A stretch of DNA of 64,000 nt from Stratiolaelaps scimitus (GCA_019614645.1 JABWDB010000037.1:1798001-1862000); one strand, 5' to 3'; positions 10,996-23,567 are shown, counted from the stretch's first letter. The notes: generated by a model from the sequence alone, not told the origin. Program-made: numbers and translations.

Positions 10996-11924
10996 ACTTG
11001 AAGGATCCTTGTCGAGACCTTTGCGAGACCATGTTCGTCGACTGATAGTGGAATTTCCTATCGAGTGGATGGTTACCAGAACCATGAGATACTAAGATGT
11101 CAATAATTTTAACAGACAATTACCTGAGCGACATCACTAGCGTTGGGCAGCTTTGCAGAGTCGCCACATCTTAATTACACAACTTGAATTTGATCCCCCT
11201 AATTTCATTATTGAGCCAAACATCTGTTGAGCACTCGAATACATTATCGTCTTCCTTGTCGAGTGTACGAAGCGATTTTTTGTTAAACGAGTGCTTTCCA
11301 ACCTCGGAAATGACAACATGCGCCTTTTTCGTTGTTGACAATGTTAAACCAATATGACATTACGAAGAATAATAGAACAAACTGCTTCGGTAGATCTCCA
11401 AGCGTGAAAGATAGAAGATTTTCGAGATATCCACTTCGAGTCGATGCATAAAAATATGTTCAACTTCCTGATCGCTTTATTGAATGAAAATTTCTCGATA
11501 ATCGGGCGGGTCCAATGTACAGTTATGTCATGTATTATGCTCCAGCTTGTCCTGTCGGACTTAGACATTTAAGCATTATTGCGTTGTATAGTCAAACGGT
11601 ATTGAATTATATAATTTTTGGGAAGAAATTTCACTAAGTAACATCCACGGGTCTACACATAATCTGATCTACGACAGAGAGAGGGAGAGAGAGAGAGAGC
11701 TGCAAACAGAGGCAACGGACCGGTAGAGAGTCGGGAACCGGGACGCTACAGGGACTGATCTGTCGAATGATCACTTCAGTGTACAGTGGACAGTGTCAGA
11801 TAGCTGTTTGCCCAATTGTCGCCAGAATGGTTTCGTGGTCAGAAAACTAAGTGAGGTCGCCCGCCATTGATGTTATATAAGACAGTGGATTTTTGTAATA
11901 GTATTGATCGGATCTCCGTTCGAG
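10996..11924. other. no gene supported; (GA)n at 11676-11700
   Basis: Two minus-strand frames of 60 and 74 residues (11137-11319, 11344-11568) have no family signature. The GA tract is the only repeat. Confidence 0.35.
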
Positions 11925-12066
11925 TAAAGGTAAAGGTTTAATGGTTTATTGAAGGAGCTGCAATTTTACAATGCTTAAGCTCTCTTATATGTCATCACTC
12001 AGCGGGGCTCGAACCTGCGGCCTCTGGCTTCCGATAGCCAGAGGCCACTTAGTCGTCCAAGCTAAG
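11925..12066 (-). mobile_element. SINE-A, complete
   Basis: Minus strand, from the head (A-box end at 12066) through CTCTGGCTATCGGAAGCCAG in the long hairpin and GGTTCGAGCCCC, to GCATTGTAAAATTGCAGC, AATAAACCATTAAACC and CTTTACC units. It closely matches the copies at 38103 and 45102. A normal type II tRNA would have a variable arm and a 5-bp anticodon stem. Here the stem is extended. Confidence 0.9.
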
Positions 12067-12587
12067 GAGTAGGAGGTTCGTGCGACATACTTGAAAATCC
12101 TAAGTATTGAAGGTAAAAGATTTCGAGGTCTTTTTCGTAAATACTATGAGTAAAGCTGTCACGTGAAATTTCGTGCATATCAGTACGTAGTCAGTGGTAA
12201 TATACCTCAACTTATCAATATCACACTGCTGGAAATAGAAATAAAACAAACATGTTTGGCGTTTCAATTACTTGAATAATAAATTAATATGTTGTAGATG
12301 TAACGCTCTGACATACAGATGCAAAATTAGAATTTAGCCGTAATACGGTCTGTTGATTATCGTACATGAATTGATGGTCAACGAAGTTCAATCAATTTTC
12401 CCATTGAATATAGCAAATCAACGAAAGAACAAACAACTCCAGAACGTATATATATTTTTTAAGAATCTAACAATCACACTTAGATTAGTTGATCGAAAGA
12501 TGGCCACATACGGCGTCTATATGTATCTCTACACAATGAATAGTACTATATCTTGCGTATTTCTTCCTAGCAGCTATTTCAGTTCGT

Positions 12588-12846
12588 CCCCTGGATGGTT
12601 GTCTAGTAGTGAGCGTCTTAGACTACTAGACCGGAGGGACACGTGTGTGTTGGGTTCAAATCCTGTCAGATGCGGAGAATCTTTGGAGTTCTTTATCATC
12701 TTTCTTTATCTGAGGATTCTTGTCAGGTACGAGTAAGGCAGAGAATATGCAAAGGTGGCCCCGACAGGTCCTCATAGTAATACCTAAAAAGGTTAAGAGC
12801 TGAGGCCTGTCAGATAGGGGAACAGCTGAGGGTCAGCTGGAAAAAA
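12588..12846 (+). mobile_element. SINE-B, full length with target duplication
   Basis: Starts CCCCTGGATGG, with a 3-base insertion in the A-box region, B box GGTTCAAATCC, and 3' stem-loop CAGCTGAGGGTCAGCTG (7-bp stem, GGG loop) followed by A6. The flank 12571-12587 (CAGCTATTTCAGTTCGT) recurs at 12850-12866 (TAGCTATTTGAGTTCAT), a target duplication with a few substitutions. Confidence 0.92.
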
Positions 12847-12866
12847 CAGTAGCTATTTGAGTTCAT

Positions 12867-13390
12867 ACCGCCAGCTTATTTTAACTGAATTTGATTCGTC
12901 TGTTTCGAAAGCTCCATATTATAGACATAGAAAGCAAATAAAGCGAGTTCTCTATGTCTGTTGCAGAATCGTGCTTTTCCGCCCTACAAAAGCAATTATT
13001 ATATATATATATATATATATATAATTACCTTTTGCTCAGTTTTATGCAGGGAAGTTATTCATTGTAACAATTGCAGTCACATCAATAAATCAATGGTCGA
13101 ATGGATGGGTGAATATATATATGTATGTATATAAACATTACAGTCGTTCCAACCGAATTTCACAGCACAAATAACAATAGCACAAAACATATTCGTTTGC
13201 TGTCCACATTTCTCTCTGTACCAATGTAATCTTGGGTCTTCGCGCGGAAGCCAGCCCCCCCCCCCCCCCCTCTGCATTCTCCAATACCAGCCCATCGTTA
13301 TGGCCACCACAAGGACTACCACAAATGTACAGTGCACATACGTACCATAGCATAGTGAAATAGAAGCCTGGTGCACACACACCCACACAT
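12867..13390. other. no gene; (AT)n at 12999-13022 and C16 at 13255-13270
   Basis: A run of about 16 C residues splits two minus-strand frames that translate it as poly-Gly. Nothing else is supported. Confidence 0.45.
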
Positions 13391-15310
13391 ACTAAAGTGG
13401 AGTAGTCCGTATCTCAAGCTCGACATGCGCTGATATGGAGGCAGACAACGAAAGGAGCGGCCGTCGGCGGCCTTCATTTGTTTCCGGCTTGTTCTTGAAG
13501 CGGCGCGGACGGCGGCGCCGGCCGCAACCGCGCATCCACTGACAGCAGAGCGCTGGCGTTGCCTCTGCCGACAGCGAATTGACTCGACGAACGGTTCGCC
13601 GCTCGGTGGGTGCCCCTGTCGCGCGGCCATTCCCGGCTTCGCAACGCCCAGTCGTCTTCCCCGACCTCACCAGGCGCATGGAGCGTGGAGACGAACCAGC
13701 CCGGGACGGGCGTAAAAAGTTTCAATTTTTGCACTCTCACAACGCATCGTGTTCTTGCCCCCCCCCTGTTTCTCTACGTAGGCTGCGCGGTCGTGTTACG
13801 CTGTGCTCTGTGCTGTGCGTCCGAGTCGCTACGAGCTAGTAGTCGTCGCTCATCGTCTATCACTAGTGCTCTGCTGGGCCTTGCCACTACACACCATCTA
13901 TGTAACTAATCGGCGGGCCTGAGTTACAGGCCGGGCATCTGACTACTGCAACTAGGCTTGCCACAACCGGGCCATGCTGGGCCGGCGGTACGAGTTCGTG
14001 GCGGTGTGTCCTTCTCTTGGCCGACGGCACACACGGCCACACTGTGGCCTAGGCCTCACCAAGTCGCCTAAGAGCCTGCAGGAGCTTATATTCGGTTTGC
14101 TTCCTCTTTTTTTTCCACCTAATAATATTTCACAATTCCTCCGAGAGTCATAAACATCTCGTCTCCAGCTTTATCAAATTAATATTCTCTCCCGCGTTCA
14201 CTCTTATGCGCGCGGTAGGCGCGCGGTAGCCGCAGAGGCTCCGGCAGGACCGGCGCTTCCTTCTTTAGACACACTCCCAAGCAAGTCCCGTTCATCACCC
14301 CCGAACACCGGCCTCTATGGGCTGTGGTGCAGTCTTCTCTCATTTTCGTTTGCCGGCGCCCCTCCATATTCCACATCGAGCAGCGAGAGGATGGGATAGT
14401 TGAAGAAGTTGCGGGGTAATATGTGATATGAGCGAGGCAGCTGCAAAAACTCGCAGCTCCGTAGCCCCGCTGTTCGACAGGCCTTGTTCGCAACGCATCT
14501 TAGGCCACGAGTGCGCGCGCGCGGCAGAGAGCGAGAGAGATAAAACCAGAGAGAGAGAGAGACAGAGAGAGTGAGAGAGCGAGTCCTAGAAGGCAGAACA
14601 AGAGCTCGGTCCATAGCGTCAACCAGGGATCGTACACCGCCAGCAGCCTAAATCCTGGCTGGAGGCAAGCGAGTGAGCGGGCTTGGCGGTCGGGCTTCGT
14701 GGATTCCCCTTGACCATCAGGCCGTCCGGCTTCCTCTGCGTCTTTCCTCTTCCGGCCAATTCCAGCTCTTCCAGCAAAAGCTCCGTTGGTGCCGCTTGGC
14801 GGAGGGACCACAGAGGGATTCCCTAGGGAACCACTACATACCTTTTCTTCGTTCACCTTTCCCGCAGAGGAAAGCTTCTCCACAATGTTCGCTTTGCTAC
14901 ATAGGCATACGTTGTACTCTTCTATTTGCTTCAGCGGCCTTCTTTAGTCGGCCCGCTCGGCCTTACCAAGGCTCTTGTGGTGAAGGGAAAATAGCCATTA
15001 TTAAAAACGTTATTCCCCGTTGCCCCGTTTAGTGAGGAAATCCTGTCGACCGTCCACCACGAACTCCAGGTCCACGCGTTAGCTCCAACCCCCGCGTAGA
15101 GTCGACTGGTCAGCCGAGTGGTCAGCCGGCTTGAGCTGTCCATTTTCCACGTTTCGAAAATTCCCTCCAGAGGTCACCGGTGCACGATTTTACGAAGGGA
15201 GGTCGCCACAAGAGGCGCTAACAACGGCGCGAGAACATCCCGGAAAGCCAGCCCATACCTTCCGCCATCCCGTGACAGTCTGCCTCATATAGAAGGAATC
15301 CACGATAATG

Positions 15311-15311
<1 letters not shown>

Positions 15312-15365
<54 letters not shown>
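15312..15365. repeat. (AT)n microsatellite, about 54 bp
   Basis: The longest AT tract in the window. It lies just upstream of the open frame at 15388-15909. Confidence 0.95.
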
Positions 15366-15369
<4 letters not shown>

Positions 15370-15387
15370 ATGCATATATACTATTGA

Positions 15388-15909
15388 TATCAGGTATATA
15401 TACCAAAGATTTTTATTGTTGACCCAATAAGGGTGGGCTTGGCACCGTTGCTGGAAGTCATTTGGCCGTTGCTACTGCTGCTGTCTCTCTTTGTTGGAGT
15501 ATCTCATCAGCAAATCCCCTCTGCCTACCCCCCACAAGCCGGCCCTCCCCTCGAGGAGGTTCCCGTGATGGTCCAGGGAGAAAGGTTTCAGCCCGAGGCT
15601 AGCTGCTTGGGCTCATCTGGGCTTCCTCTCCCAAGGGGGACGGAGGGAGTGCCAACAAGAGAGGGCCCGTTTTTGTCGCATCTCCCATCGTATGACGCAA
15701 GCGTTGCGGCAGTTATTAGTGGATACAGTGCGCGAACAGGAGGACGCCGAGAGAGGAGGCCAGCGTATGCCAAGATCAGGGGAGACACCGCACATTGTCA
15801 CACGATTAGACGGCTGAAGCGATGGCCAGCGTTCATGTCTGTCCCATCCGCTGTGTATTTAGTTGCTTCTGTGAGCAAGCTGCCTGGTGAGGATATGAGA
15901 CGCCCTTAG
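15388..15909 (+). CDS. candidate exon with hydrophobic leader, unknown product
   Basis: The frame is open from the stop at 15385-15387 to TAG at 15907. Residues from GTG 15433 read GLAPLLEVIWPLLLLLSLF and then a polar, Pro-rich stretch (QQIPSAYPPQAGPPLEEVP), like a secretion signal followed by a mature start. From 15433 to about 15660 the third codon positions are mostly G or C. No in-frame ATG lies upstream, so the Met would have to come from an earlier exon. Possible acceptors are TATCAG (to 15393) and AATAAG (to 15431), both with weak pyrimidine tracts. A weak donor lies at 15585. No family is recognised, and chance in GC-rich DNA is the main alternative. Confidence 0.3.
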   Translation, partial: YQVYIPKIFIVDPIRVGLAPLLEVIWPLLLLLSLFVGVSHQQIPSAYPPQAGPPLEEVPVMVQGERFQPEASCLGSSGLPLPRGTEGVPTREGPFLSHLPSYDASVAAVISGYSARTGGRRERRPAYAKIRGDTAHCHTIRRLKRWPAFMSVPSAVYLVASVSKLPGEDMRRP

Positions 15910-18356
15910 GATGCAGGCAATAGCTACGTTTCGTTGGATCGACGACGGATGCTTGGTGGACGATGCGGCGTCAGCATCGTTGTTGCGTCATAATCGGCTT
16001 TGTAAAGAGAGACCTCGATGGACTCGATGATGTGGAAATCCCCCACCCCCCGGCTACCGTTTCCATACGCACGCCTGCACCCACACACCCCCACCATTCA
16101 TTGCAGTCCCTCTGGTTCTGGTTGCATCCTGTCTCTATAATCAGCACTTATTTATCTCACCTTATCCGGCTATAACACTGGACGGACCGATTAGATGAGG
16201 AAGGTTACGGGCCACAAAGGGCCCCTCTGAGGATATATGGGGGTTCGACCCGGCCCCTCATTCCTTTGCCGCCACCGACGACGATAAGATGTGTGCTGCT
16301 GTTGCCAGACTTCTCAACAGCTGCTCCGCAACAGCTGCCACAGGCCAGAGCCAAGCAAACGCCCCGAGCGCCACAGCGCAGTTTCCCATCAGTCGAGTTC
16401 GTGCTTAAAAATGAAATTTCATTATGCGCTCGTCTAATCAAACAGAAGAAAACGTCGCTCGACTCCAGCACAAAGTGGTTGAGGTGGAAGGGCGTATCGC
16501 AAGTTCCTTGAATGAAAGGGATCACAGCTGAGACGATGGCGGGGCAGAGCAAAGCAAACTCCGCACTTCATCTTCAAGGATAGGTGACTTAGTAACAACG
16601 GCTGGCAGACGAGTGAACTGTAAAAAGAGCATTCGTTCAAAAAGGCCTCAGTGTCTGCCTGTGCGGCATAGGACCACCCCACCTCACCCGTTCGACGTGG
16701 GAGACTGCGATCCATGTAGAGTAGCGATATGCCACTGTGAGAAGTGGAAGGTGCGCTTACTACGAACGAGCTTCGACTCTGTTGCTGTGAACTCTTTTTT
16801 TTTTGTCTGCTGGCAATGATATCCGATTGGGGGAGCGCTCGCAACTTAACTCACTTACTCAGTGAGGATATGCTCGAGTCAAAGGGAATTTCGTTAGTAT
16901 TGGATAGACTTCAAGGTTGAGAATCGTGATTAAGACTTGTTGGTTCGAAAATAACTGGCCGGCTAGTTCACAAGTGGGGATGAGGCTGTAATTGCGGAAG
17001 AGGGTGCCTAGAACTTAAGTTTCCCAGAATTTGAAAATCTGACAGGAAATGAGAGACCACACCACCCCCCTCAGGGGATAGTCATTCTTCATGTGCGATT
17101 ACCAAAAGCGAACTTCGAAAGAAGCAGCTTATAATACACACATATGATGCTATCGTATCTCCGGCTTAGCCTGCTGGACTCGCGCGTGGCGACCGCAGAC
17201 CGCTAGCACAGACGAACACACCTTGAAATGTTTGACTGTGTGTGGACCCACCGGACAGGCGTAGAGTGTCTCGAAAAGCAGCGAAAAGTTGGGAAGGAGA
17301 CGTGGGTCTCTTGTGGAAGAGCGAACGTAGTTGAGTTCCATCCAGCAGCAGGAAATACCACTCGAGGCAACGAGACAGCGGGCCTGCCGACAGAAACACA
17401 GAGGAGTACTAAGAGAGCGACAGCGAGAGAGCGAGCGAGAGACAGAGAGAGAGAGGAAAGAAAGTGGTAGCACGAAACCTCTGAGGGCCTAGAGTGTCAC
17501 CTGGAAAAGAGTGGAAGATATCCTGGTCCTCTGAAGGCTCAGCCCTCCCCCCCATCTCTCCCGCATACGTGTGTGCTTCGCCTGGAAGAAACGGGCGAGC
17601 ATATGTATAGGGTATGGCAGAGGAAAAAAAACCGTCCAAGAAGATATTCCCTTTTGGATTTCTCTTCTTACACTCTCGTTCGCTCTCGGCCCCCTATCAC
17701 CCGTCAACTTGCTTCTTGCAGCGCATAAAGAACGGCTGCACGCCTGAGAGCTCGGCCATATTTCAGAGCTGGCGAGGCTGGCGAGCGGCAACATATGAAG
17801 ACAAAGCACGCATATTTGTACCGAGCTGGCACCATAGCGGCAGCAGCAGCAGCAGACCGCAGTTTCTATCTCTTTATGCTAGGTGCGTTGGCTGGTAGCA
17901 GGGCTATGGCTATAGGGCTGATCAGTTTACGGTCGTAGCGTGGCCTCTCGGTGCGACAGCTGCCTGAGCTACCCCAACTTGCGTATTCCTCTTGAGGACG
18001 GCAACTACCTCAACACGTCATTCATCTGCTCCATCCCCGTTCGCAGGTTTTAGCGCATGTAACGTAATGTGCGCGTAACGTGCAGGCCACACGCAGGCCA
18101 ATGTCTACGGGGCGTAGCTGAGGACAGCTGTTGGTCGTTCCCACCGAAAATTTAGCACGCACGCACACGTTCACAGCCCGCGCTCGCTCTCTCTCCGTCT
18201 CTCTCTCTCTCAAGGTAAGCAGCATCTGCTGTCTGTTCAGCAAGCGTACCGTGCCAGCCTCGAGTGCGGCAATAGGCAAGCGATCCTCTATACCGAGCGC
18301 ACCCTAAGAGCCATAGGGGCGAGTTAAAGATTAGTGTATTAGAAGTTGCTCATATG

Positions 18357-18370
18357 CTATATAAAGGTGC
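18357..18370 (+). promoter_or_regulatory. TATA-like site
   Basis: CTATATAAAGG fits the TATA consensus and lies in GC-rich surroundings, about 30 bp before GGCACATTG (18388-18396), which could act as an initiator. A 172-residue plus frame begins about 80 bp further on but is not protein-like and opens at GTG. The match is to one short motif only. Confidence 0.2.
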
Positions 18371-20340
18371 TGGAGTTAGAGGAGTTAGGCACATTGACAC
18401 GGTTTGATGTCACGGCTTGCTTGGTTGCCTGCCCTCCTCCTTGAGTGCTGCCTGTGTGACTCTGCTTCGTGCTTGGTGGCAGGCCTAGTAGCGGCCACCA
18501 TCATCGGAGACGCGCGGGTGGTACCGCCTATGTAGCCCTCCTTCGTACGTATGTACGGGCGGCTTTCGGTCTAGCGAGCGAGCAAGCGAAGAGGCCAGCG
18601 CCTCTGGTTGCACAGTTAATAATTTGCTCTAGGTCGCCGCCCGATCCCTCTACAGACCAGCAGTTTCTCCTCAGGCAACCCTGTACTGGCGTACAACCAC
18701 GCTCGTTCTCGATGTCGCCTGAATGGAGAACGATGTCAAGTCTTCCCCTGTACTCAACAGCGACGCTGACAGGATTACGGCACTGCTACAACATACTACC
18801 CCCCGTCGAACCCCCGAGAGACCACCCCCCCCCGGCCACTTGCTGCCTTTCATCTCGTGACCAAACATACAGCGTGTGGAAAAAGTATCGTTGCCTCTCG
18901 GCTTGGCCTTCGCGTTCAATTTACTATCAAAGCGTCTCAGTGGGGACGCCCTATAGATGGACCATACATGGATCTCAGCTTCTTTGATCGCTGCTACTAT
19001 TACTTTGGACGAAATTAACTTAAGTCGTTGAATAGTTTATGCACATTCTAATACATGCGGCGTGGATACGATACCTTTAAGATTTGCCATATTCTATGGC
19101 GGTATACTGATGTGTAGATTTCATTAAAGTCAGCACATTCGTCTTCGTTCTCGTATACCCGGATGGACCATTTTTTCCGACATATATATTTATACAGTAG
19201 GGTATTTATTACAAGTACAAGGCAGCTCGTAACAACCACAATCAGTTCGACCCATGTCGCCTGTTCCCGGTTACACGAAGCTCGTTTCGGGCCTTTGGCA
19301 AAATATATAGCTCGCATATGAGATATAAGTATAGACAGACACTGTAGGATTTTATCTAAAGTGTATTATATTATAAGTAGATATCGAATCGGGTAGAGCC
19401 AACTCCTACCAGAAATATAGATACGGGGGAAGAAGCCTAAGTGGCCTTAGGCCGAATTCCAACTAATGTAGGACACAAAGCTAAAAACCGATCCCTCTTT
19501 AACTGTTCTGCCTACTGTTTCTCAACTGTCAACTTACGTCGAATCTCATTGTAGGCCTTCCTTGTCACTATAGGCGTCTCGCAACCCCCCCCCCCCGCTC
19601 CCTTATATCGATAAGGTCGACACAAAGAATGGACCAAACAGGTAAATACGAGGTGAACACAAAACCTACCATCCAACTTCCCTACGGGGTCCTTAACGGC
19701 CCATCTACGGTCTCCGTAGGCCCTGCGAATGCTCGCTCCCCCCTCCTCAGCCGAAGAATCTCGCTCGCAATTTACCCGTTTACTGCTGTCGTTGCTATAC
19801 CACTGTTGCTGTTGCGCTGGCAGCGGCAGCTACTGTGGAAGTAGAGCCACAACGTGTTTTACTCGACGTCATCGCTCGTGTTCCTACGCCCCGTTTCGTT
19901 TCGTTAGGGGCCGCGCCCCTCGTCCGGTCATCATCTTTACGCCGCTAACGGTACCGGCTGATGAACATCCGTGTCAGACTCGCACAGTTTCCGCTGGTCG
20001 ACGCCGAGAGACGGTACGAGGCGAGTCTTCGTTCTTCTGCGTCCTGCCTTTTATCCGGCACCGTCCTCTTCAAGCGAACGATGAGCGGCAACGCTACGCG
20101 GACAGAACGATGAAATGGGAGGGGACGGCTGGTAAAGGGAGCCGCTGCCGTCGGCAACTGGCCGTCAACCTTGCGACAACTACTCACCGTAGACCTGCTC
20201 AGGTCTACGGGGACGGCCAGCGTCGCCAGGTTGCAGGTAGCAGTAAAATTATGCGGCTGTTTGCACTTAACAGCTGGAGCAGCTGCTGGGGTGCGCGACT
20301 AGAGCTGTTTCTTGTGACCGGACGCTAGTTGGCCACGGCA

Positions 20341-21115
20341 ACGTACACTCTTTTTATCGCAGTATGTTATACATACACCTCCATAGTGTATACGTACCTC
20401 TTGTTACGTAGATATATGTATATATATATATATATACGCGGCACTATACAGGGTGTTCAGGAAGGAACGAAAAGGTCTGGCTTTGACAACAAGCGCTTAA
20501 AGATTAACCGGTGCGGGCTGGGTTAATTTTTGAGTGCACAGTGTTCTCTGGGCGGAAGACCTCGGAGAGCAACGCTACGCCTTATAACAATGCTCGAGCT
20601 GGGGAATGGGGCAGTGTTGAGTCACTTTTTACAAAAGTGGCATTCGGAGTTATTCGCACAAGAAACTATTCTATGTATGACATAATAATTAATAATAATA
20701 ATAATAAAGTGTCACTTGTGGTTTGGACGGTTAGCAAGTGATGGGTTTGGCTTTAGGTCCCTAAAGAGGTATTGTCTATCCACAATACACACGGAGCGTG
20801 TGAATTAATTAGGAAGTTTTTGAGGTGATTAGACTGAGCGGATTGAATTATCGTGTAGATGACGTTAAGGGTCTATTATTAAAATGTTTGTTGTTTTTAG
20901 AAGCGGTATTTATAAACCTTGAAGATATATCTATCGTGCTTGATACCGCCATATTAATACGAAACTCATTAGTTCCACTTGTATGGGTCATATGTATAAA
21001 TATATTCCCGAAACGACAAACTGACTCGAAAGCAGCATCATCAGAACCACAGGTTACATCTATAGTATTTACTAGCCATAGTTGTCTATATAGGTCTTCT
21101 GTATATGATTATATA

Positions 21116-21149
<34 letters not shown>
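20341..21149. other. no gene; AT and AAT simple repeats
   Basis: (AT)n at 20412-20437 and 21116-21148, and (AAT)n at 20688-20706. GTTTGACAACAAGC-like unique sequence lies between. TACAGGGTGTTC at 20447 recalls transposon ends but has no partner nearby. Confidence 0.4.
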
Positions 21150-21150
<1 letters not shown>

Positions 21151-21195
21151 TGAGGCCTGTCACTTAGGGGAACAGCGGAGGGTCAGCTCGAAAAA
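21150..21195 (+). mobile_element. SINE-B 3' end, severely truncated
   Basis: Only the last 46 bp are present: TGAGGCCTGTCA, GGGGAACAGC, then GGAGGGTCAGCTCGAAAAA, with one change in the stem. GATTATATATGCA (21107-21119) and GGTTATATATGCA (21205-21217) look like a target duplication with the (AT)n tract inside it, so the AT tract may have grown at the 5' junction. Confidence 0.7.
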
Positions 21196-23567
21196 CAATT
21201 ATATGGTTATATATGCACAGTAGAGTGTTCAAGCCCATGGGGGACCGGTATGCTGAATAGTTCGCGCTTGCGCGTTTAGACATTGGAAATACATCATGCC
21301 GTTGTGGTGCGTCGGCATATCTCTACGGCATATATTTGGCCTATAGGTCGATCTCAGCAACTCTCAAACTCTCACCATTGGAAACACTCATTGTAGATAT
21401 TGGTTTTGTCCAGCTTCGACAGGCTGCAGAAATCCTCAGCAAACAGTCGACCGTCAACCAACGGGTACAGCTACTAAATGTTTCAAGTGCTAAGGATAAT
21501 ACCCCGAATATTTTGTAGAAAAGAGCCTCTTAACCCTTTTCATACGAAAAAAAAACCTAGCTTGGGCAGATTGAAAATTCTCATGGATTTTATTGAGCAT
21601 GTATCGGATTAGTTCTACTTGAGCCGTCAGTTACGCAGTGAAGGGGACGGCCGTTCACGGTGAACGATGGGATGTGGGAGGGGTACCCGAGTTCTGAGAG
21701 AGGCGAGTTCTCGCTGGGCGAGGATGAAAATGGTCTCCAAGTTGGGGGGGGCAGTTACGTCTTCCATTATCGCCGAAAGGATAAGCGGCCCTATTTGAAC
21801 TTCACGGGGCAGCTCGCCTATGCAACGGCACGCATAAGATTATAGGTGCCTTCCTCCTCGAGGATATCGCGGAACAATTTGGACTTGGGAAGACAGACTC
21901 GCCGGACTCATTGTAGCCGGCCCTCAGAACGAATAACGTGGGCGAGCAAGGTATAAGCTGCATCGACTGTGACAGCGTTTCCATGGCTTTAACGATACGT
22001 CCGATACCAAATGGTAATCCGTTATCGAGAAGAAAGAAACAATAAATATAAAGGTATATAATTCGACCATGTCTACTATGAGCTGTTACGTTTTTGGTGT
22101 CGTTATGCGAGTTTGAGAATATCGGCTGCAGATCATCAGATATTTGCCCTCAACAAGTAGCACAATAATGGTGATTAGTGGTAATAGTGAGACCAGGGCC
22201 AAGGAGGGTTATACATGCGAGCCGAAGATGAATTAGACAAGTATTATGTTGGATATATATCCTGAAGTTGTGGACCCGAATTCGTGTGTGGGTTTTTGCA
22301 GGACCATTAAACAAGCTACTCTACCTTTTCGTCATTCGATATCAAGTCTCCAGGTGGTCAAAAATCGTCCCATTGGGAACAATCACATTGGTATCCACGA
22401 TAAAGGAACCAGCAACGATCTCCCGCAGGGTTTAGGTCTCCAGAGGTTCTAAAATCCGAGAATCCGAGTGCGCAATTTACGTCGCACGTCTTTTTGCACA
22501 TGAAGGGGAATCCGCGGCTTAGGTTTCATCATTTTCGACCGACAAAGCAAATAACAAAGTGAAATGATTTCTCGATATATTCAAAAGGCGGCTAACGAAA
22601 TCCTACAACGAAGCAAGCACCGCCTCCTTGGCAATCCAGATTATTATTAATTCTTCGGTATGGAGCGATACCTTCAGCGGCAGCACCAGACACCGGAAAT
22701 CCCCGCTGGAATCAGTGTTTGGACGAAGCATTCAAACGGAATTAGAGCTATTCAATGGGGTTAAAGCAGTGGCCCGAAAGGTATCACTTTCTAAGAATAG
22801 AACTGCACTTTAACCGTTCCTGTGAAACACCAAGGAATACCACCCCTTTGAGATACAATATGAACTTTTTGTTCAAGACCATTCGCGCGCACGGAAATTA
22901 ATGGTCTGCGGGTACCATTGTTGCAACGGAATAATGCTATATATAGATGAGATTATTTTATTATGAAATAAAGCGATTCTCATCAAAAATGTTTCACAAT
23001 GTACGAAGTCAAAGCGGGAGGGCAATGTTTGAATTAGCGATGTAAATCGGATGAGATGTTGATGCAAACAACTGTCACTGCTCGATTAACTTCGCCTTTC
23101 ACCACCGTAGATAATTCCCACACGAGGGTCACACCAATAGGGACTTTAACAGGGCAGGTCACACAGGTCAGTTACACCGATGAGTACAAGAGAAGGGTGC
23201 TTTATACAGGGAGTCATTCGGAAATGTACGCAATCCAAATAAAAACAAGCCAAACTATAACGCTTTCAAAGGTAATCCGCTCCGCGATTCATTTCCTCGT
23301 ATTATTTTGCTGAAACTATAGATTTGGATAGCATCCTACAGGTTGTATAACCAAAACAGACAAAAAACAGAATCTACAGGAAGTTGTTTCAATGCTGCGG
23401 AACGAATGCTAATAGGATTCTAATTAATGTTTTCTCTATTCTAAGACAGCGTTTCCCATTGGCTTTGCGTTTCGAAATACTCATTGCTACCACATGAATT
23501 AGTATCTATTATATATGAGAATGACAATGAAGAAATGGTCGAAATCTGTCATCACCGATGCATACCT
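21196..23567. other. no gene supported
   Basis: Frames of 60-85 residues occur on both strands (for example 23056-23313 plus, ending near a CAAAG/GTAATC donor-like site) but none has a family signature. No SINE is visible in 2.3 kb, the longest repeat-poor part outside the GC-rich block. Confidence 0.35.

Larger units (their letters stand above)
13391..20340. other. GC- and CpG-rich block, possible promoter and exon area
   Basis: The base composition changes visibly here, with frequent CG and GC-rich runs (for example 13440-13640 and 14500-14530), purine (GA)n tracts at 14545-14580 and 17440-17455, and (CT)n at 18183-18212. It contains no recognised SINE, unlike the flanks. Many open frames of 80-199 residues overlap on both strands, which GC-rich sequence produces by chance. 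The longest (19729-20328, plus, 199 residues) is rich in Arg, Ser and Cys with no motif. The segment at 15.39-15.91 kb looks best. Confidence 0.5.

Noticed and set aside
11925..12066. Functional tRNA gene
   Set aside because: The anticodon stem is too long, the D arm is irregular and the sequence continues into a SINE tail repeated many times in the window.
18469..18987. 172-residue plus-strand frame after a TATA-like site
   Set aside because: It opens at GTG, has no recognisable motif and its composition follows the GC-rich background.
19729..20328. 199-residue plus-strand open frame, the longest in the window
   Set aside because: It is rich in Arg, Ser and Cys, lies in GC-rich DNA where stops are rare, and shows no domain, splice border or preferred frame.
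20447..20470. TACAGGGTGTTC as a mariner-like terminal repeat
   Set aside because: The nearest similar sequences (about 39209 and 60150) are tens of kilobases away with no transposase and no TA duplication that I can see.
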